64,000 bases of DNA from Adiantum capillus-veneris (lineage: Eukaryota > Streptophyta > Polypodiopsida > Polypodiales > Pteridaceae), in contig CM043944.1 in assembly GCA_014529385.2 (NCBI GenBank), positions 53,790,768-53,854,767 on the forward strand, written 5' to 3'. The notes beneath the pieces are model-generated. The model was not told where the DNA came from and searched no databases. It saw only the letters and a list, made by a program, of their open reading frames with translations. The position numbers and the translations under genes are program-made. Of this stretch, positions 11,216 through 22,464 are shown piece by piece (within the stretch, counting starts at the first letter, position 1; every line of letters begins with the position of its first letter).

Positions 11216-12367
11216 TCAAAATTGTTAGAGTAAAATCATCATCATCATCATTGTGCCAGGGATGCCCAGCAACGGGTGTTGTCTACAAAAGTATTGCAAC
11301 CATCCCTGAAGTTATACTGTCAAATAGATTGCTAAGACCAGAAAAAGGAATTTTTCAAGCATCGCTTAAGAGAGCCATGATATGAAACCTCAAAGCAAGG
11401 CAGATTTTTTTATTTTATTTTTTATTTTTTTTGGTTTTGTTGGCGCCTCTTGTTTGTTTGTTTTTTTTTGTTTTTCGAGCACTGGTGGTAGAGAGGTGGT
11501 ATGTAAAGTCCAGGTCAATATGAAGCATTCAAAAGTGTCTCAAAGCATACGAATTGTCCTCCCAGGTGGCATGGACACTCACGATACAACAATAAAAATT
11601 TTGCGTTCATCCACCGATCCGCTGTAGCAATCCAATTAGACGCCAACTCAGATCTCTTCGTTTGCATGTGAGGTAGCACTTGGTGAGCTCGCTCTCTCTG
11701 CTACATAGGGATGCGTTGGAAGCCCTGAGACTAGGGGTGGATTCGGGCTAGTGTCCCTACACAGATTTGGCTGGTGTAGATATTACACAAGTTGAGCTAA
11801 ATATATCCCAACTGACATGGCGGAGGCAAGAGAAGGTAGATATGGTACCATGGAAGGCTAAGGTTGATGATATACAGCATGTGCAAATAAGCGTATGACC
11901 AAGGAGAGTTCCGAGAGCCATGACAGATGAAGAATTGTTTGCAGTTGCTCCCTTTATTCCAACTGACTGATTTAAGGCTTTGCTATCATCTGCCTTTGTA
12001 GGTATAGAAGCTGGTACAGTGGGCTCAACCTTATCTGTGCCAACATCCATAGCCTTGATCTTCAGTCTACTTGTTTGAGACCATTGTTGTAGTCGTGTGG
12101 GAAGAAAGAGAGAATTTAAAGGCATGTAAGTGCGTCCAGTAATGCCCTGAGGGGGGGAATGCCTTGTCCAACGAGACAGTGGATGCGTGTTGCAAATCTG
12201 ATGAGGGTTTCATGGAGGTTGAGGGAGCGTGGGCGATCAGGCGGTACTCAAATGTGTGATGTCTTCGGATGTTCGGAAGGATATACTAATTGGTTGGCAT
12301 GGAGATCATCCCCACACAAACTTTCATGGAATGTTTGATATGCTCAGAGATGTTGGCTTATACTTGG

Positions 12368-12408
12368 AGAGTCCCATTATGTTTGGATGCCAAACATAAT
12401 GGGACTCT
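12368..12408. repeat. Perfect 19-bp inverted repeat with 3-nt loop
   Basis: The arm AGAGTCCCATTATGTTTGG (12368-12386) is followed by ATG and then its exact reverse complement (12390-12408). DNA or RNA from either strand could form a 19-bp hairpin. No terminator-like T-run follows. It sits inside the LARD. Confidence 0.9.
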
Positions 12409-12615
12409 ATTGATGGTGTACTTGAAGATGAATAAAATGCAGAAGCTACACTGGAACAAAACCCGGGAGGGCGTAGCTTATGAGAACCCGGACCCACCTA
12501 CCATACACAAGCCTAGTCACTCAATCGCTGGCGGCAGTATCTGATAGCATCAGCAATGATATCAATTATAGATGTCACGATGATGACGATGCCATATAGC
12601 AGCCTGAGCTTGTAC

Positions 12616-12757
<142 letters not shown>

Positions 12758-13051
12758 TGTGGTTGGGCACCGGCATGCATATCTTCTCCCGATCTAGAGG
12801 CAGGTGGTTGTGGACTCCATGTAGTCAAGGGAGAATGTTGGACCTTGGTGGTTGAAGATAAAGAGAAAGACTGTTTTTTCGCTACTGCTCACAAGTGAGA
12901 AAAGGTAAGTTGGTGGGCGGTGCAGTCTGTGTATAGCCATGCAAATGAGGGGCAGAGAAAGAGAGTGTGTGTGTTGTCAAGGGTTGTGAGGTTGATATTC
13001 TGTGTTGACTATTGGAAGCGACAGATAGAGAGAGTGTGCCCGCATGGCAGT

Positions 13052-13053
<2 letters not shown>

Positions 13054-13148
<95 letters not shown>
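13054..13148. repeat. (TG)n microsatellite, about 47 units
   Basis: A second long TG/CA run 300 bp from the first, also inside the LARD. A (GA)n run follows at about 13487-13522 and GA-rich sequence at 13614-13646. Confidence 0.97.
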
Positions 13149-13150
<2 letters not shown>

Positions 13151-13481
13151 CCATTGGTGTGGTCACCAACTAAAGAGAGAGAGTGAGTGCCGCAAGGTTG
13201 GTGAGGTCTGCATGGCGGCTGAAAAGGTGGCACTGTGAGAGACTGAGGGGATATATGAGATTGGTGGTTGAGCAAGTGGTAGGCAGACAATGCATGCGAG
13301 AGGCAATTGATTGAAGATTGTGTGTGTGGCACAGCCACTGGACCAGAGAGAGGAAAACCGGCGCAGTTGTGTGGTTCCAAATTCACATGGTGGTTGGTGA
13401 CCTGTGGGGATGAGAGCGAGCTGAGTGTGGGGGTCGTCTCCAGTTGACAAAGAGAGAGAAAGAACCTTTGGCGGCTAAAGC

Positions 13482-13528
<47 letters not shown>

Positions 13529-13614
13529 GAAAGAGAGAGATTGACTCAGAGACAGAGAGAGAGTGAAAGAGCTGGTTGGTATTGGTTGCATGGCCGTCCA
13601 ACAGTGCCGCAGAC

Positions 13615-13645
<31 letters not shown>

Positions 13646-13790
13646 CGCGTGGTCGACAGTGGACCAGAGAAAGAGAGGGAGATGGGCCACGGGACTATTT
13701 GACACCACTTTGTCAGGTGGGATCTATGATCCAGCATCTTCGAACCATGTGGACTGTCCATTCATTCTCAAGAATAAAAGGATTGCGACC

Positions 13791-13866
13791 GGTTGAGTCC
13801 CTGCGACTCGAACCCACCACCTACTCAACCGGATTCCACAACTCTCCCATTAAGCTATCGCGCGCC
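13791..13866 (-). other. tRNA-like sequence (possible SINE head) within the MITE
   Basis: On the minus strand there is an A-box-like TAGCTTAATGGGAGAG (about 13857-13842) and, about 33 bp on, a B-box-like GGTTCGAGTCG (13814-13804), the spacing of an RNA polymerase III tRNA promoter. The T-stem does not pair well and I cannot define a credible anticodon arm, so this is not called a tRNA gene. It could be a tRNA-derived SINE fragment or a captured, decayed tRNA gene. Confidence 0.45.
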
Positions 13867-13916
13867 ACTTGAAATGGAGGTGTGAACATAGAATCATATA
13901 GCCAAAATGACGGGGT

Positions 13917-14136
13917 GGAGATCACATGGTGTTCACTTGGAGATCACTTTGGGATGGACGGAGTCACACTGCAATCACTTTGGGATAGTCGGGGTCACAC
14001 TGTAATCACTTGGTAATGGGTGGGGCCACAAGGTGATCACATGTCGATTGGGATTCACATGGGGATCACTTGGCGGTCACTTGATGTTCACATCAAATTT
14101 ACTTGGGGTTCACTTTAATTGTGATCACATGGTGAT
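13917..14136. repeat. Degenerate GATCAC/TTCACTTGG repeat inside the MITE
   Basis: GATCAC or close variants (GTTCAC, GGTCAC, AATCAC) recur roughly every 12-30 bp, often followed by TTGG, ATGG or TTTGG. It looks like an expanded short tandem motif that has since diverged. Confidence 0.65.
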
Positions 14137-15170
14137 CATTTGGAGATTAAACCGCCATCGGACGGTGCAAAATTGATCCTGCCGCGCCCAATTAATAAGG
14201 ACCATAGATCCCACCTGATAGAAGTTGTGTCAATTAGTCACGAGGGGAGATGGGGGAGTTCAACCCGCTGCATGGCGTTGAGAGGGGCCGGCTGGAAACT
14301 GCGAGAGAAAGAGAGATGGAAAGCAAAAATAAAATTCTTGCATGCGCTCGTGTCCACAGATTTTGACGGTTGCAGTCGGCCTTGACATGCAGAAAGTTGT
14401 AGGGGTTGGTAATTGTCCTTCGTGCTGTTTTACAGAGCCAATTTGGCATGCTTGAAAAAGTGAGGATGCGGTGGAGTTAACTCGCCAACCGGGAGGGCTG
14501 GCTCTACTGCAAGTGCAGACGTTAATGGTGATAGAAGCCGTTGCGAAGTCGAATCGTGCGTTTTTTTTTTTTCATCTAACTACATCGACTATGCGTGCTC
14601 CGCATTATGATGCACTGCTTGCACCCGGGGCTACTCGCCTTGGTGATTTGTGCAAGATGACGAGGGTTTGACGAGGGTCAATAGCCATGAGAGAGACGAA
14701 AAAATAAAATAAAATAATAAATCCTTTATAGTTCCACCTTCTTCTTTGAGTCGCCTCCTTCCTAATGGGCTTAAAATTTGCTACCTACCTTGATCGTCTT
14801 GCCCTCATAAACCGTCATCTCGCTACGCTTTCATGAGAAAATCATTGTTACTCTATATTAATCCCCTGAATAAAATACTCCCTATTTCTTTCCTATATAG
14901 CTATGGAAAACATCTCCAAGCTCTTCTTTTTATGAGTATTCTCATAAGATTAAGTTTTAATATGCTATTATGTTTAATTATCATAATTACATTGCTAATC
15001 ACAATATTACGACAACAAAGAAGGGATTCTCTTTCATTTTAAAGACCCTTAAGTGTCTTGTTCAATCACACTAGTTACTACAAATGAAAGCAAATAACAA
15101 ACTCTACAAACATTAAAAAAAACAAGGTACTTAGCTGTTGATTATCTTTAATCTTTGGAGCGTAGCCCAT

Positions 15171-15182
15171 GCTCTGATACCA
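15171..15182 (-). promoter_or_regulatory. LARD primer-binding site (tRNA-iMet type)
   Basis: On the minus strand TGGTATCAGAGC begins one base after the end of the 5' LTR. This is the usual plant primer site pairing with the 3' end of initiator tRNA-Met. The copia element at 46879-46890 has the identical site. Confidence 0.9.
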
Positions 15183-15183
15183 C

Positions 15184-15665
15184 TGCTATAACCGGAAGCC
15201 TGGCTGCCCTGCAAAATACTCAAAAATTGCACATAGCAAGACATAAACCGACTAATCGACATTCCTGGCAACTACATAGATGCATAATCGCGAGATACAC
15301 GAACAGAGGGAGACAGTGTGCGAGAGAGAGCAATAGGGCTCGCGTAGGCGCACCCCCTAGAATGGAGTACTACGCCGGCACGGCGAGAGAGAAGAGAGGA
15401 GCGGAGAGAGGAAGACACAAGCACTGGGTGCAATCTCCCCCCGTGCAAGAGTGACCATTTCCCTCTTGCACGTATTTCATTTATAGATTTCTTGAGTGGT
15501 CAAATTGGGTACAAACTGGCCGGCCGGTCATAAATGGCCAAAGCTCATAAAGAGCACTTGAATAATAAAATGTACAATATATATTTCCATTCGCATAGGC
15601 CTAGCTCGGTCTAGCCTTTTCCACCCGTCAACTGCAATAAATCATAAAATATCATTTCTATAACA
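15184..15665 (-). repeat. LARD 5' LTR
   Basis: Right 482-bp copy: TGCTATAACCGG to TTTCTATAACA on the plus strand, followed by TSD TTGGG. Confidence 0.88.
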
Positions 15666-15670
15666 TTGGG

Positions 15671-16629
15671 TGCCTCAATTGACCATCAATCTATGAAAAT
15701 CAAGTGGTCTTGGATTGGCGCACACACTCAAATTTTGCCCAATTTTTTTGGCATTTAGGCTTATCCAATGATTGAATTAGCCTAGCATACACATCAATTA
15801 CATGATTGCATACTCATGTATCATCAATTTTATCAATTTCTATGCATGCACACACTCAAGATTAGGTGCACACACACTTGAATTTTTTGACAGTTTTTTC
15901 CCTCTTTGGTGCATTACACACACAATGATTTTTATGCACACATATGAATTCTTGATGAAAATTAAGAATTATCTTGACACACACAAAGTTCATTAGTCAA
16001 AATGTGACTATCAATTTCATTCCAAGTGAATCAAATTAGGTGCAGGTCAATTGAGTTACACACCTAATTTCAGCAAATAATTAGCGCACAAACCACATTA
16101 ATCAATCAAGAATTGACATGAGCAAGTGAGTGCACTTACATCGTAATCACACTCCAAGCTATTCCTTTGCTCCACGCAAAGAGGCATCATTGCACACACA
16201 AGTGTGTGCACTATCAAATCGGCTCCAAAAATTAACCATTGTAGGCCAAAAATGAAACACTCAAATCATCAAATTAGGCATAAATTAGCACAATTAACTT
16301 GATTAGAGTGATGATTCCACCCCTTATAAGGAGATTAATCATACATTACACATCAAATGTTAGCGGTTAGGTTAGTGAAGTTAGTCAAAATCAGTAGAAA
16401 TTAGCATGGAATTGGTACAATTAACATGAAAATGAAGCAAAATTAGTAAGGGTTAGTATGAAATTAGTGAAATTGGGGGTTTGGGGTATTCATAACTCAA
16501 CAATTAGCTTCAATTTCTTGCACAACATCATCAAATCAAACCAAAATTGAGTTACGCACACTCAAAACCAATGAAATTAGTAGGAAATTACTCTATTCTA
16601 AACATCCTATACTCACTAGCTTAGGTCAT
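15671..16629. other. No gene; AT-rich interior of a putative older LTR element
   Basis: AT-rich with many CACACACTCAAAT and AATTAGTG phrases. No ORF or motif recognised. Judged by position, it would be the leader downstream (on the minus strand) of the primer site at 16630-16650. Confidence 0.5.
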
Positions 16630-16650
16630 CGATCCCTGGAAACGGTACCA
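16630..16650 (-). promoter_or_regulatory. Athila-like primer-binding site
   Basis: The minus strand reads CTCCCAACA, then TT, then TGGTACCGTTTCCAGGG. A TG...CA-type LTR end followed by TGG is what a primer site looks like. The site matches the TGGCGCCGTTGCCGGGG primer site I associate with plant Athila/Tat elements at all but four positions; three of those four differences are C-to-T or G-to-A. Confidence 0.6.
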
Positions 16651-16652
16651 AA

Positions 16653-17640
16653 TGTTGGGAGGCGTTGTAGCAACAACCTAATCGCACCCACACAAAATTA
16701 TCAAATCCGTGGATCGGCAACCCAGCTAGGGCATGGAAGCACGAGCATTGGATGAATAGAACTAGAGGATTCAAGAGAATACCTCACCAATGCAAGTAGA
16801 GATTATCCATGGCAAGACTAATTCTAAACATTTTCTAATCACTAATCTATCAACTCCTACACAGCTCAAGTCCACCAAAGTCCGACTTGCCAATCTTATG
16901 GAGTCACAAGAACATAGCACACACTAGTTGCATTGAAGTTGGCTTTCCCAATCATCACATGCCAACCAAGGTACTCTAATCACATCACACACAAGTGGTA
17001 TTGAGCTCAAGGCTCTTAAACCTTCACACAATTAGGCACAAACTTTAATGACATGACCAAGAGTGCACACACACTACACTAATCAAGAGAATTAGAGAAG
17101 TAATCAACTAATTGAAATACTTAGGGAAGAAGAGAGTTAAGATCAAAGCAAGAAGTACATACCTCTCTCAAATCTAGAATAGTGAGAGTGTAATACTACT
17201 TCTTGACATAATGAAATATAGAGAAGATAAGACTAATGAGTAAAATAGAGATTAGTTTAATCAAGCTTCTCTAATTACAATGGATTAGTACTAGCCTCTT
17301 AAGCATGAACATTAAGCTCAAAGCTAGACCATCCATAGAATGAACAATCAAGACAGAAAGAGCTCTCAAAAGTGGATCCTCAAGAGTGGATACTCAAGAA
17401 TGAAGCCTTCTTACATAAAGGCTTCCTTTTAAAGGCATTCACCACAATCTCTTCTACTATGGATTTAAGCTTGAGCCCTCTAGCTAGCATATACAACTTT
17501 GGAACTCCCAATGAGACCAAGACTTATACAAGGTGAGTAGGAAACATTGTGCACAACCATAGCCTCTCTCCCGCTTGATGCATAACTGATGTAGCATGTG
17601 TTAGCCGCTGCTAACAGAGAGGCATTGGTCATAGGAGTCA
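16653..17640 (-). repeat. Putative 5' LTR of an older minus-strand Ty3 element (outer end undefined)
   Basis: The segment begins TGTTGGGAGGCG on the plus strand, directly next to the Athila-like primer site. No second copy is present in the window, so the outer end at 17640 is only a guess. There is no coding sequence. Confidence 0.4.
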
Positions 17641-18176
17641 AAGGATAGAGTGAGCCATTTGTTCATAAATCTATGTGTTCTGCTCCCTCTACTCTGAGTC
17701 TTTCTTTCTTGGTGGGTGTTACTATTGTGTTTGTTTTACTTCGCTTTCATAAAGGCTCATACTCAGGATTCAAATCAACGTGTATATGATATTTATGTCG
17801 TTTAGTAAGGAGGTTTGAGGGGGTGGATGAAGAAGCTATGAATACACAATTCAATAAAATCAAGAAACAAAAGGGTAAAATGCCATTAGTCCCTACTACA
17901 TACATCATGTGAAGAAGAACTTCCTCCTATATGGCGAGGTGCATTCAATATAGCTAAAAAGGAAAATTCCATCAATCATTACGGCCGTTATGACTGTCAA
18001 AAGAATCCACTTTGAAGTACGCTTTTTGAACGGTTGATGAGGACACCTTTTCTTTTACCAAACCAATTTTCTAAAGAGACAAGGAAAAATATTGTATTTT
18101 CTTAGAAGGCCCTCCAAATGACCTCCAAAATTCTCTAATGCCACAGTTCTTTAGGCGTACCCAACCATGTTGGGAC
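17641..18176. other. No gene recognised
   Basis: Mixed-composition sequence between the putative LTR and the Ty3 debris. No open frame or repeat that I can support. Confidence 0.5.
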
Positions 18177-19510
18177 TTATGATCCTACTATCATAGAGGA
18201 ATCAAACTCCTCCACAAGGGTTCTCATCACATCCTTATAACTATGTTCCTCAAGATTTATTATCGTCGTGGTTTTCATGTGTCTAAGGTAGATTTGGTCA
18301 TAACCCCAATCTTGGACCATTTTCAATTGCCTCATGAATGGTCTTCCTAGAATGATATCATAGTTTTTCTTCTTGCAAAAGTCAAAAATTGCAAAGGTAT
18401 TCTCATACTCAATGCCACAAGAAGTAACTACGTTTTCTAGCAGTCTTAGGGGCCTTGCTGTGTGTCCATCTACAAGCAGCAGTTTTATCCTGGTAGCCCT
18501 CGCCTGGTTTTCCCCACTTTTTCCAGATCTCTTTTGCTGCGATGACAACACCAAAGAAGTATTGCCACGTTTTTACACCTTGGAAATTCATGGGAAGAGT
18601 GGTGCTCCCATCTTCTCCCTCATAGTACTTTCCTATCTTGTTTAATGGCATTGGCCTAGTATTTAGCTGAGACATTTCAAGCTCTTTGACCCCTTCTTGT
18701 ATTTGAGTTATTGGGTCTTTCACACCAAATTCCTCTAGGAACTTTTCCACAGTAGTCCACATGTTTGGTCTTATTCTGAGCAACTCGGCTAATGTTATCA
18801 TACAGGTGACTGGTGTCGACAAAATGTATATAGGCCCTTTTGAATTGATGACCTTGTTGGAAGATAGTATCTATGATGGGATTGCAATAACATCTGACTT
18901 GGCCTTGTTCTCTCTCATATAGGATGGTAGTGTTCTTAGCGAATGGAGTTGATTGTCCATAGACTGTACAGATCTTTTGTCTCCCCAATTCAACTGCACG
19001 TCTAGATTCATTTGAGATCCACTCTCAATTTCCTCTATTGGTGGAAGAGACACTCCTCTCCCATCATCCATTTGGTTTACTCATCTACTTAGCTCACTTG
19101 CTTCATTTGCCTCTCTCACTTGTTTCCACAATTCGTCAAGACCATCTATTTCTTTACAACTTTCAAGTATAGCTAGGTTAAATCCCTCAAAGAGTTATCC
19201 GTGATATTCAACACTATCCTTGGTTTTGATGTTGGGACCTTGAGATTTCAGGTTTTCCAATTGGTGGTTCTAGTAAATCTTGGGTTGTTTGAATCATTTT
19301 TAGGCACAATTTAGACCTTCAAGTTTCTAGTTCCGCATAGGGATATGTCATCCACCGATGTTCTTGGGTTTGGTTGTTTTTGAGCCGCACTTCATAGGCT
19401 TTTAAGAGAGCATCTAATGGCTCATTAACCTTCTTGACCAATATTGATCCTCTTGAACTAGCACTTCTTGGTTTCTTCTTTGTGGATGGTTCTTTTGGAG
19501 GTTGAGACAT
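18177..19510 (-). pseudogene. Ty3/gypsy gag-protease region, degenerate
   Basis: Minus-strand open pieces carry a typical Ty3 pre-protease phrase (TLAELLRIRPNMW, about 18800-18760) and a protease-end phrase (DIILGRPFMRQ and VQDWGYDQIYLR, about 18370-18290). In intact relatives such a segment follows the aspartic protease and precedes RT. Frameshifts separate the pieces, and the region up to 19510 has short basic or helical pieces that could be gag. No matching RT follows on the minus strand below 18177, so only the 5' half survives. No LTRs could be assigned. Confidence 0.55.
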
Positions 19511-19975
19511 CTACATAAGAGAAGGTGCAACCCTTTCCTCATGTTGTCTTATCTTCTCTCTAGCCTAGGTAATGTCCTCAACTAGGGATTTTTGCTCTCG
19601 TTCCCTACGTGCTTTCATCCTATCCTTTCTAGCTTTCAAGCTTTTTTGTTTGCTCTTGGTTATTTTTCTAGGTGCATCGATGTTTAGTTCATCCGTCTTT
19701 AGACTTGCGTCAGTTTTCAATAGCTTCCTTTTAAGCTTGCGCTCTAATAACTACTTGAATTGGTAAGAAGTTCAACAAGGGGATGTCAATGGCCAGTGGT
19801 CACTGGACAGAAGTCCATTAGGGAAAATTTGGACTCTCAAAGGGGCCCTATAAGGAGGTTTGCCTTTGCCTCTCTTTGCAACCCGGTGAAGTACATAAAC
19901 TCTTTGTCGAAGCCCTATCAACCTTAGAAAGTAGGTTCTAAATCCCCAAGCTCTGAAAAATTTGGAGTTGATTTT

Positions 19976-20267
19976 TTGCTCCATTCCGACCTTGTCACAT
20001 ACCTCTCTCATACACACACTCCTGAATATTGACTAGGCATTTTCTACATCCGAACATTTGCTTTATCACCATTTTATGTTGGTTACCTAGAGGGCATCTC
20101 ACTTTTTCTACCCTAGGTCATCTATGTCTACGTCCTAGACACACTTATGCTAGGTGGTTCCCCTCTCTAGCTACAGGATAACTCCTACCTTGAGATGATG
20201 CTTGGGGATGTTCAGGCTATGTGTGTTGTAGATGCCACCCCATATGGCATGTCATTTCCGGCTATCA
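19976..20267 (+). repeat. Gypsy-A 5' LTR, 3'-terminal remnant
   Basis: About 290 bp from TGCTCCATTCCGAC to CGGCTATCA matches 50812-51100 with scattered substitutions. Both copies share ATTGACTAGGCATTTTCTAC, ATGTTGGTTACCTAGAGGGC and CCATATGGCATGTCATTT. Upstream of 19976 the two sequences stop matching, so about 2.4 kb of this LTR is missing. Confidence 0.82.
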
Positions 20268-20273
20268 TTTTCT

Positions 20274-20294
20274 TGGCACGCCCAATGAAGATCC
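20274..20294 (+). promoter_or_regulatory. Gypsy-A primer-binding site (candidate)
   Basis: TGGCACGCCCAATGAAGA starts six bases after the LTR end and lines up with the Gypsy-B site TGGTGCCCCCACTGAGGA at 14 of the first 18 positions. Confidence 0.6.
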
Positions 20295-20817
20295 TTTCAT
20301 GAAACCCTCCAGTTTACAAGACTGAAACCCCTAAAATTTTGTGGATGAATGAATGGCTAGCAGGGTTCGCTAACTGGACAACAGAAGAAGAAGAGCTCCA
20401 AGCACAACTAGACGAACTTCGCATCTCCATCGATCTCAAGTGCCAGGCGTAACTGTAATTGATTTACAGTGGGAAAATCAACCAACACGTCATCCTCAGT
20501 GGATATACATAGGCCATGTGCTGAGGAGAAGAAGGAGGAAGTTGAGACTATGTCCGCAATCTACAACCAACCCGCAACAAGAAGATGGAGGGAGCTCTGC
20601 ACAATAGAGAATCAACACTATTCTACTTTGAGAATCAGGTAACTCAAGTCACCAAGGTAATTATCACAGTCAGTTTCCAAGTCGCACCTGATGCCGCAGC
20701 ACAGATAACAGAAGCACATGCTCACCCTCTCACTAGAGAGACTAGGGATCTACTAAACCTATTTCAAGAAAGAACACCACCCTCTCTCACAAGCTTGGAT
20801 AGTGATTAAGCACCTCT

Positions 20818-21045
20818 ATGTTTCACATGAATCAGTACAACCTACCTCAAGGCAGATCACACATTCTGATACGAGTACGCTCAATCAAGGTAATATTGGA
20901 GTGGAAGGCTCACTATCAGTACGTCATCGATACCATGCTGGGTGGGGAGCACTTCTTTGAGGTTCCGGCATCAGATCAGCGACTTGTCTTACCTTTGGTA
21001 CAAGGCAATGTACCGTTTGAGATTTTAATCTATGTTCTAGTATAA
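20818..21045 (+). CDS. Leader ORF of Gypsy-A, 75 codons, related to the Gypsy-B leader ORFs
   Basis: A small ORF between primer site and gag. Its second half lines up with the two leader ORFs of Gypsy-B: a short Gly-containing segment, then E-V-P-A-S, then a (L/I)PL(V/I) tripeptide core, then an acidic residue in a hydrophobic strand ending IYVLV directly at the stop. In Gypsy-B the ends read IFVLF and IFILL, also at the stop. Position relative to gag is the same. Some Tat-lineage elements (Ogre) are known to carry an extra ORF upstream of gag with unknown function. Whether this one is translated is unknown. Confidence 0.55.
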   Translation: MFHMNQYNLPQGRSHILIRVRSIKVILEWKAHYQYVIDTMLGGEHFFEVPASDQRLVLPLVQGNVPFEILIYVLV

Positions 21046-21144
21046 AAAAAGGGTATACACGCCTCCTTGTAAAGAAAAAAAAAATCTTTTGATTGCAAAC
21101 TAAGCAGTGTGTCTTTCTAGCTCCCTCTCTCTCTCTCAATAATC

Positions 21145-22065
21145 ATGGCAAGTGTAGCATTCCCAACATTTAAAGGAAAAAAGGGGGAGGATTTGGTAAT
21201 AGATTTCTTAGATGACTTTGAAGTAGCATGTGTAGTAAGCAACAAAGATACAAATGAATCTCGGGTTAGAATTTTTAAGCATCTCATGAAGCTAGAAGCT
21301 AGGTTGTGGTACAACGCACTTCCACAAGCAACTAAGGATGACTAAGAATCCTGAAAATTTGTTTTTAAGAGGCGCTTTGGGGGAGGTACCACTTCAGAGA
21401 AGCTGTGGGACAAGTTGAGAGACTTGAAGCAGGAGGGTCTTTTAAAGTATGCCAACTATGAGTCCAAGTTTGTGGATTTGTCAGAACGGTGGGTTGAGTC
21501 ACTGGCAAGAGGGAAAGTTGCACCCAATTTCCTCAAAAAGGATCGGTTCACGCATGGCTTGTGGCCGCTTCTCAAAGAGAAGGTGAAGGGTAGATTCCCG
21601 GCTACGTACGAGTTAGTCGTCGAGATTGCTCGCCTTAAGGACAAGAGGCTGCGGATGAAAGCCAAAGAAACCGAGTCAACAAAAGCAGGAACATCACGTC
21701 GACCAAAAACCATGGCAACCACCATTTCTCCCCCACCACCGGCTCTTGGGGTAAGAAATGACCAACAAGATATGTTGGCCCACATTACTTACCAACTGCA
21801 AAATTTGTCTGTCCACTTAATACAACAAGGAAGGAATCAGGAAAGAGATCAAGACCTGGGGAGAGCACGACAACAAAACAGGGAGTATCACTACTACAAT
21901 AGAGGAGAAGATGGTCACGGTATATACTACTGTCCCAATCCACGACAAAACTATAATAGAGGAGGTAGGAGAAACCAAGTGTCACCCCCTAGAGAGAGAA
22001 CACCTCCACCCCGAGAACCAGCCCCACCAACACAAATTTTACGTCCACCCAAGGCACCACCATAA
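21145..22065 (+). pseudogene. Gypsy-A gag, broken
   Basis: Starts MASVAFPTFKGKKGEDL, matching the Gypsy-B capsid start. TAA and TGA codons at about 21343-21356 break the frame, which then continues from 21357 through LWDKLRDLKQEG (capsid), to a zinc-knuckle relic. In Gypsy-B the knuckle reads CWNCGESGHGMYNC; here both first cysteines are gone (YYNRGEDGHGIYYC). A Pro-rich tail ends at the stop at 22065. Confidence 0.8.
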
Positions 22066-22464
22066 GCACACATTCCACCTCTTCCATTAGCACCACCACC
22101 TGATTGTCCTATAAACATCATAAGGTTAGAGGAGAAAGGAATGGCTGTAGTAGTGGATCCACCTAGAGTAAAGGAGAGAGATAATAGTAAGGAGAAGGTA
22201 ACCTTTGTATAACCATTTGAAGCCATGATTGTAAAGAGATCGAGGAGTGAGAAAGCTACACAATTTGATGGTGAGAGAAGCATGAAAGGAAAGACTAGCA
22301 AGAGGCCGTCAAGGCCATGACAAAAAATAGGCATCACCAACTTCCAGTTAGGGGAGAGTTCTAGGCCCTATGATCTAACATTGCATGTGGCAGAGCAAGG
22401 ACCAAAGATTACATGGCCACAACTGCTACATCTCGCACCAAAGGTAAGGTGGAAATAGTCCAAA

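Larger units (their letters stand above)
13687..14245. mobile_element. Mutator-like MITE, 559 bp, 9-bp TSD GGAGATGGG
   Basis: The plus-strand left end CCACGGGACTATTTGACAC matches the reverse complement of the right end, CCTCGTGACTAATTGACAC, and the match continues inward through TCAGGTGGGATCTATG (total about 46 bp). Identical 9-bp direct repeats GGAGATGGG flank it at 13678-13686 and 14246-14254. Long terminal inverted repeats with a 9-bp duplication are the hallmark of the Mutator superfamily. No transposase is encoded. The interior has a tRNA-like stretch and a GATCAC-rich repeat. It lies inside the LARD, so it inserted later or travelled with it. Confidence 0.8.

Noticed and set aside
13791-13866. 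Functional tRNA gene
   Set aside because: A- and B-box-like sequences are present, but the T-stem mispairs and no proper anticodon arm can be drawn.
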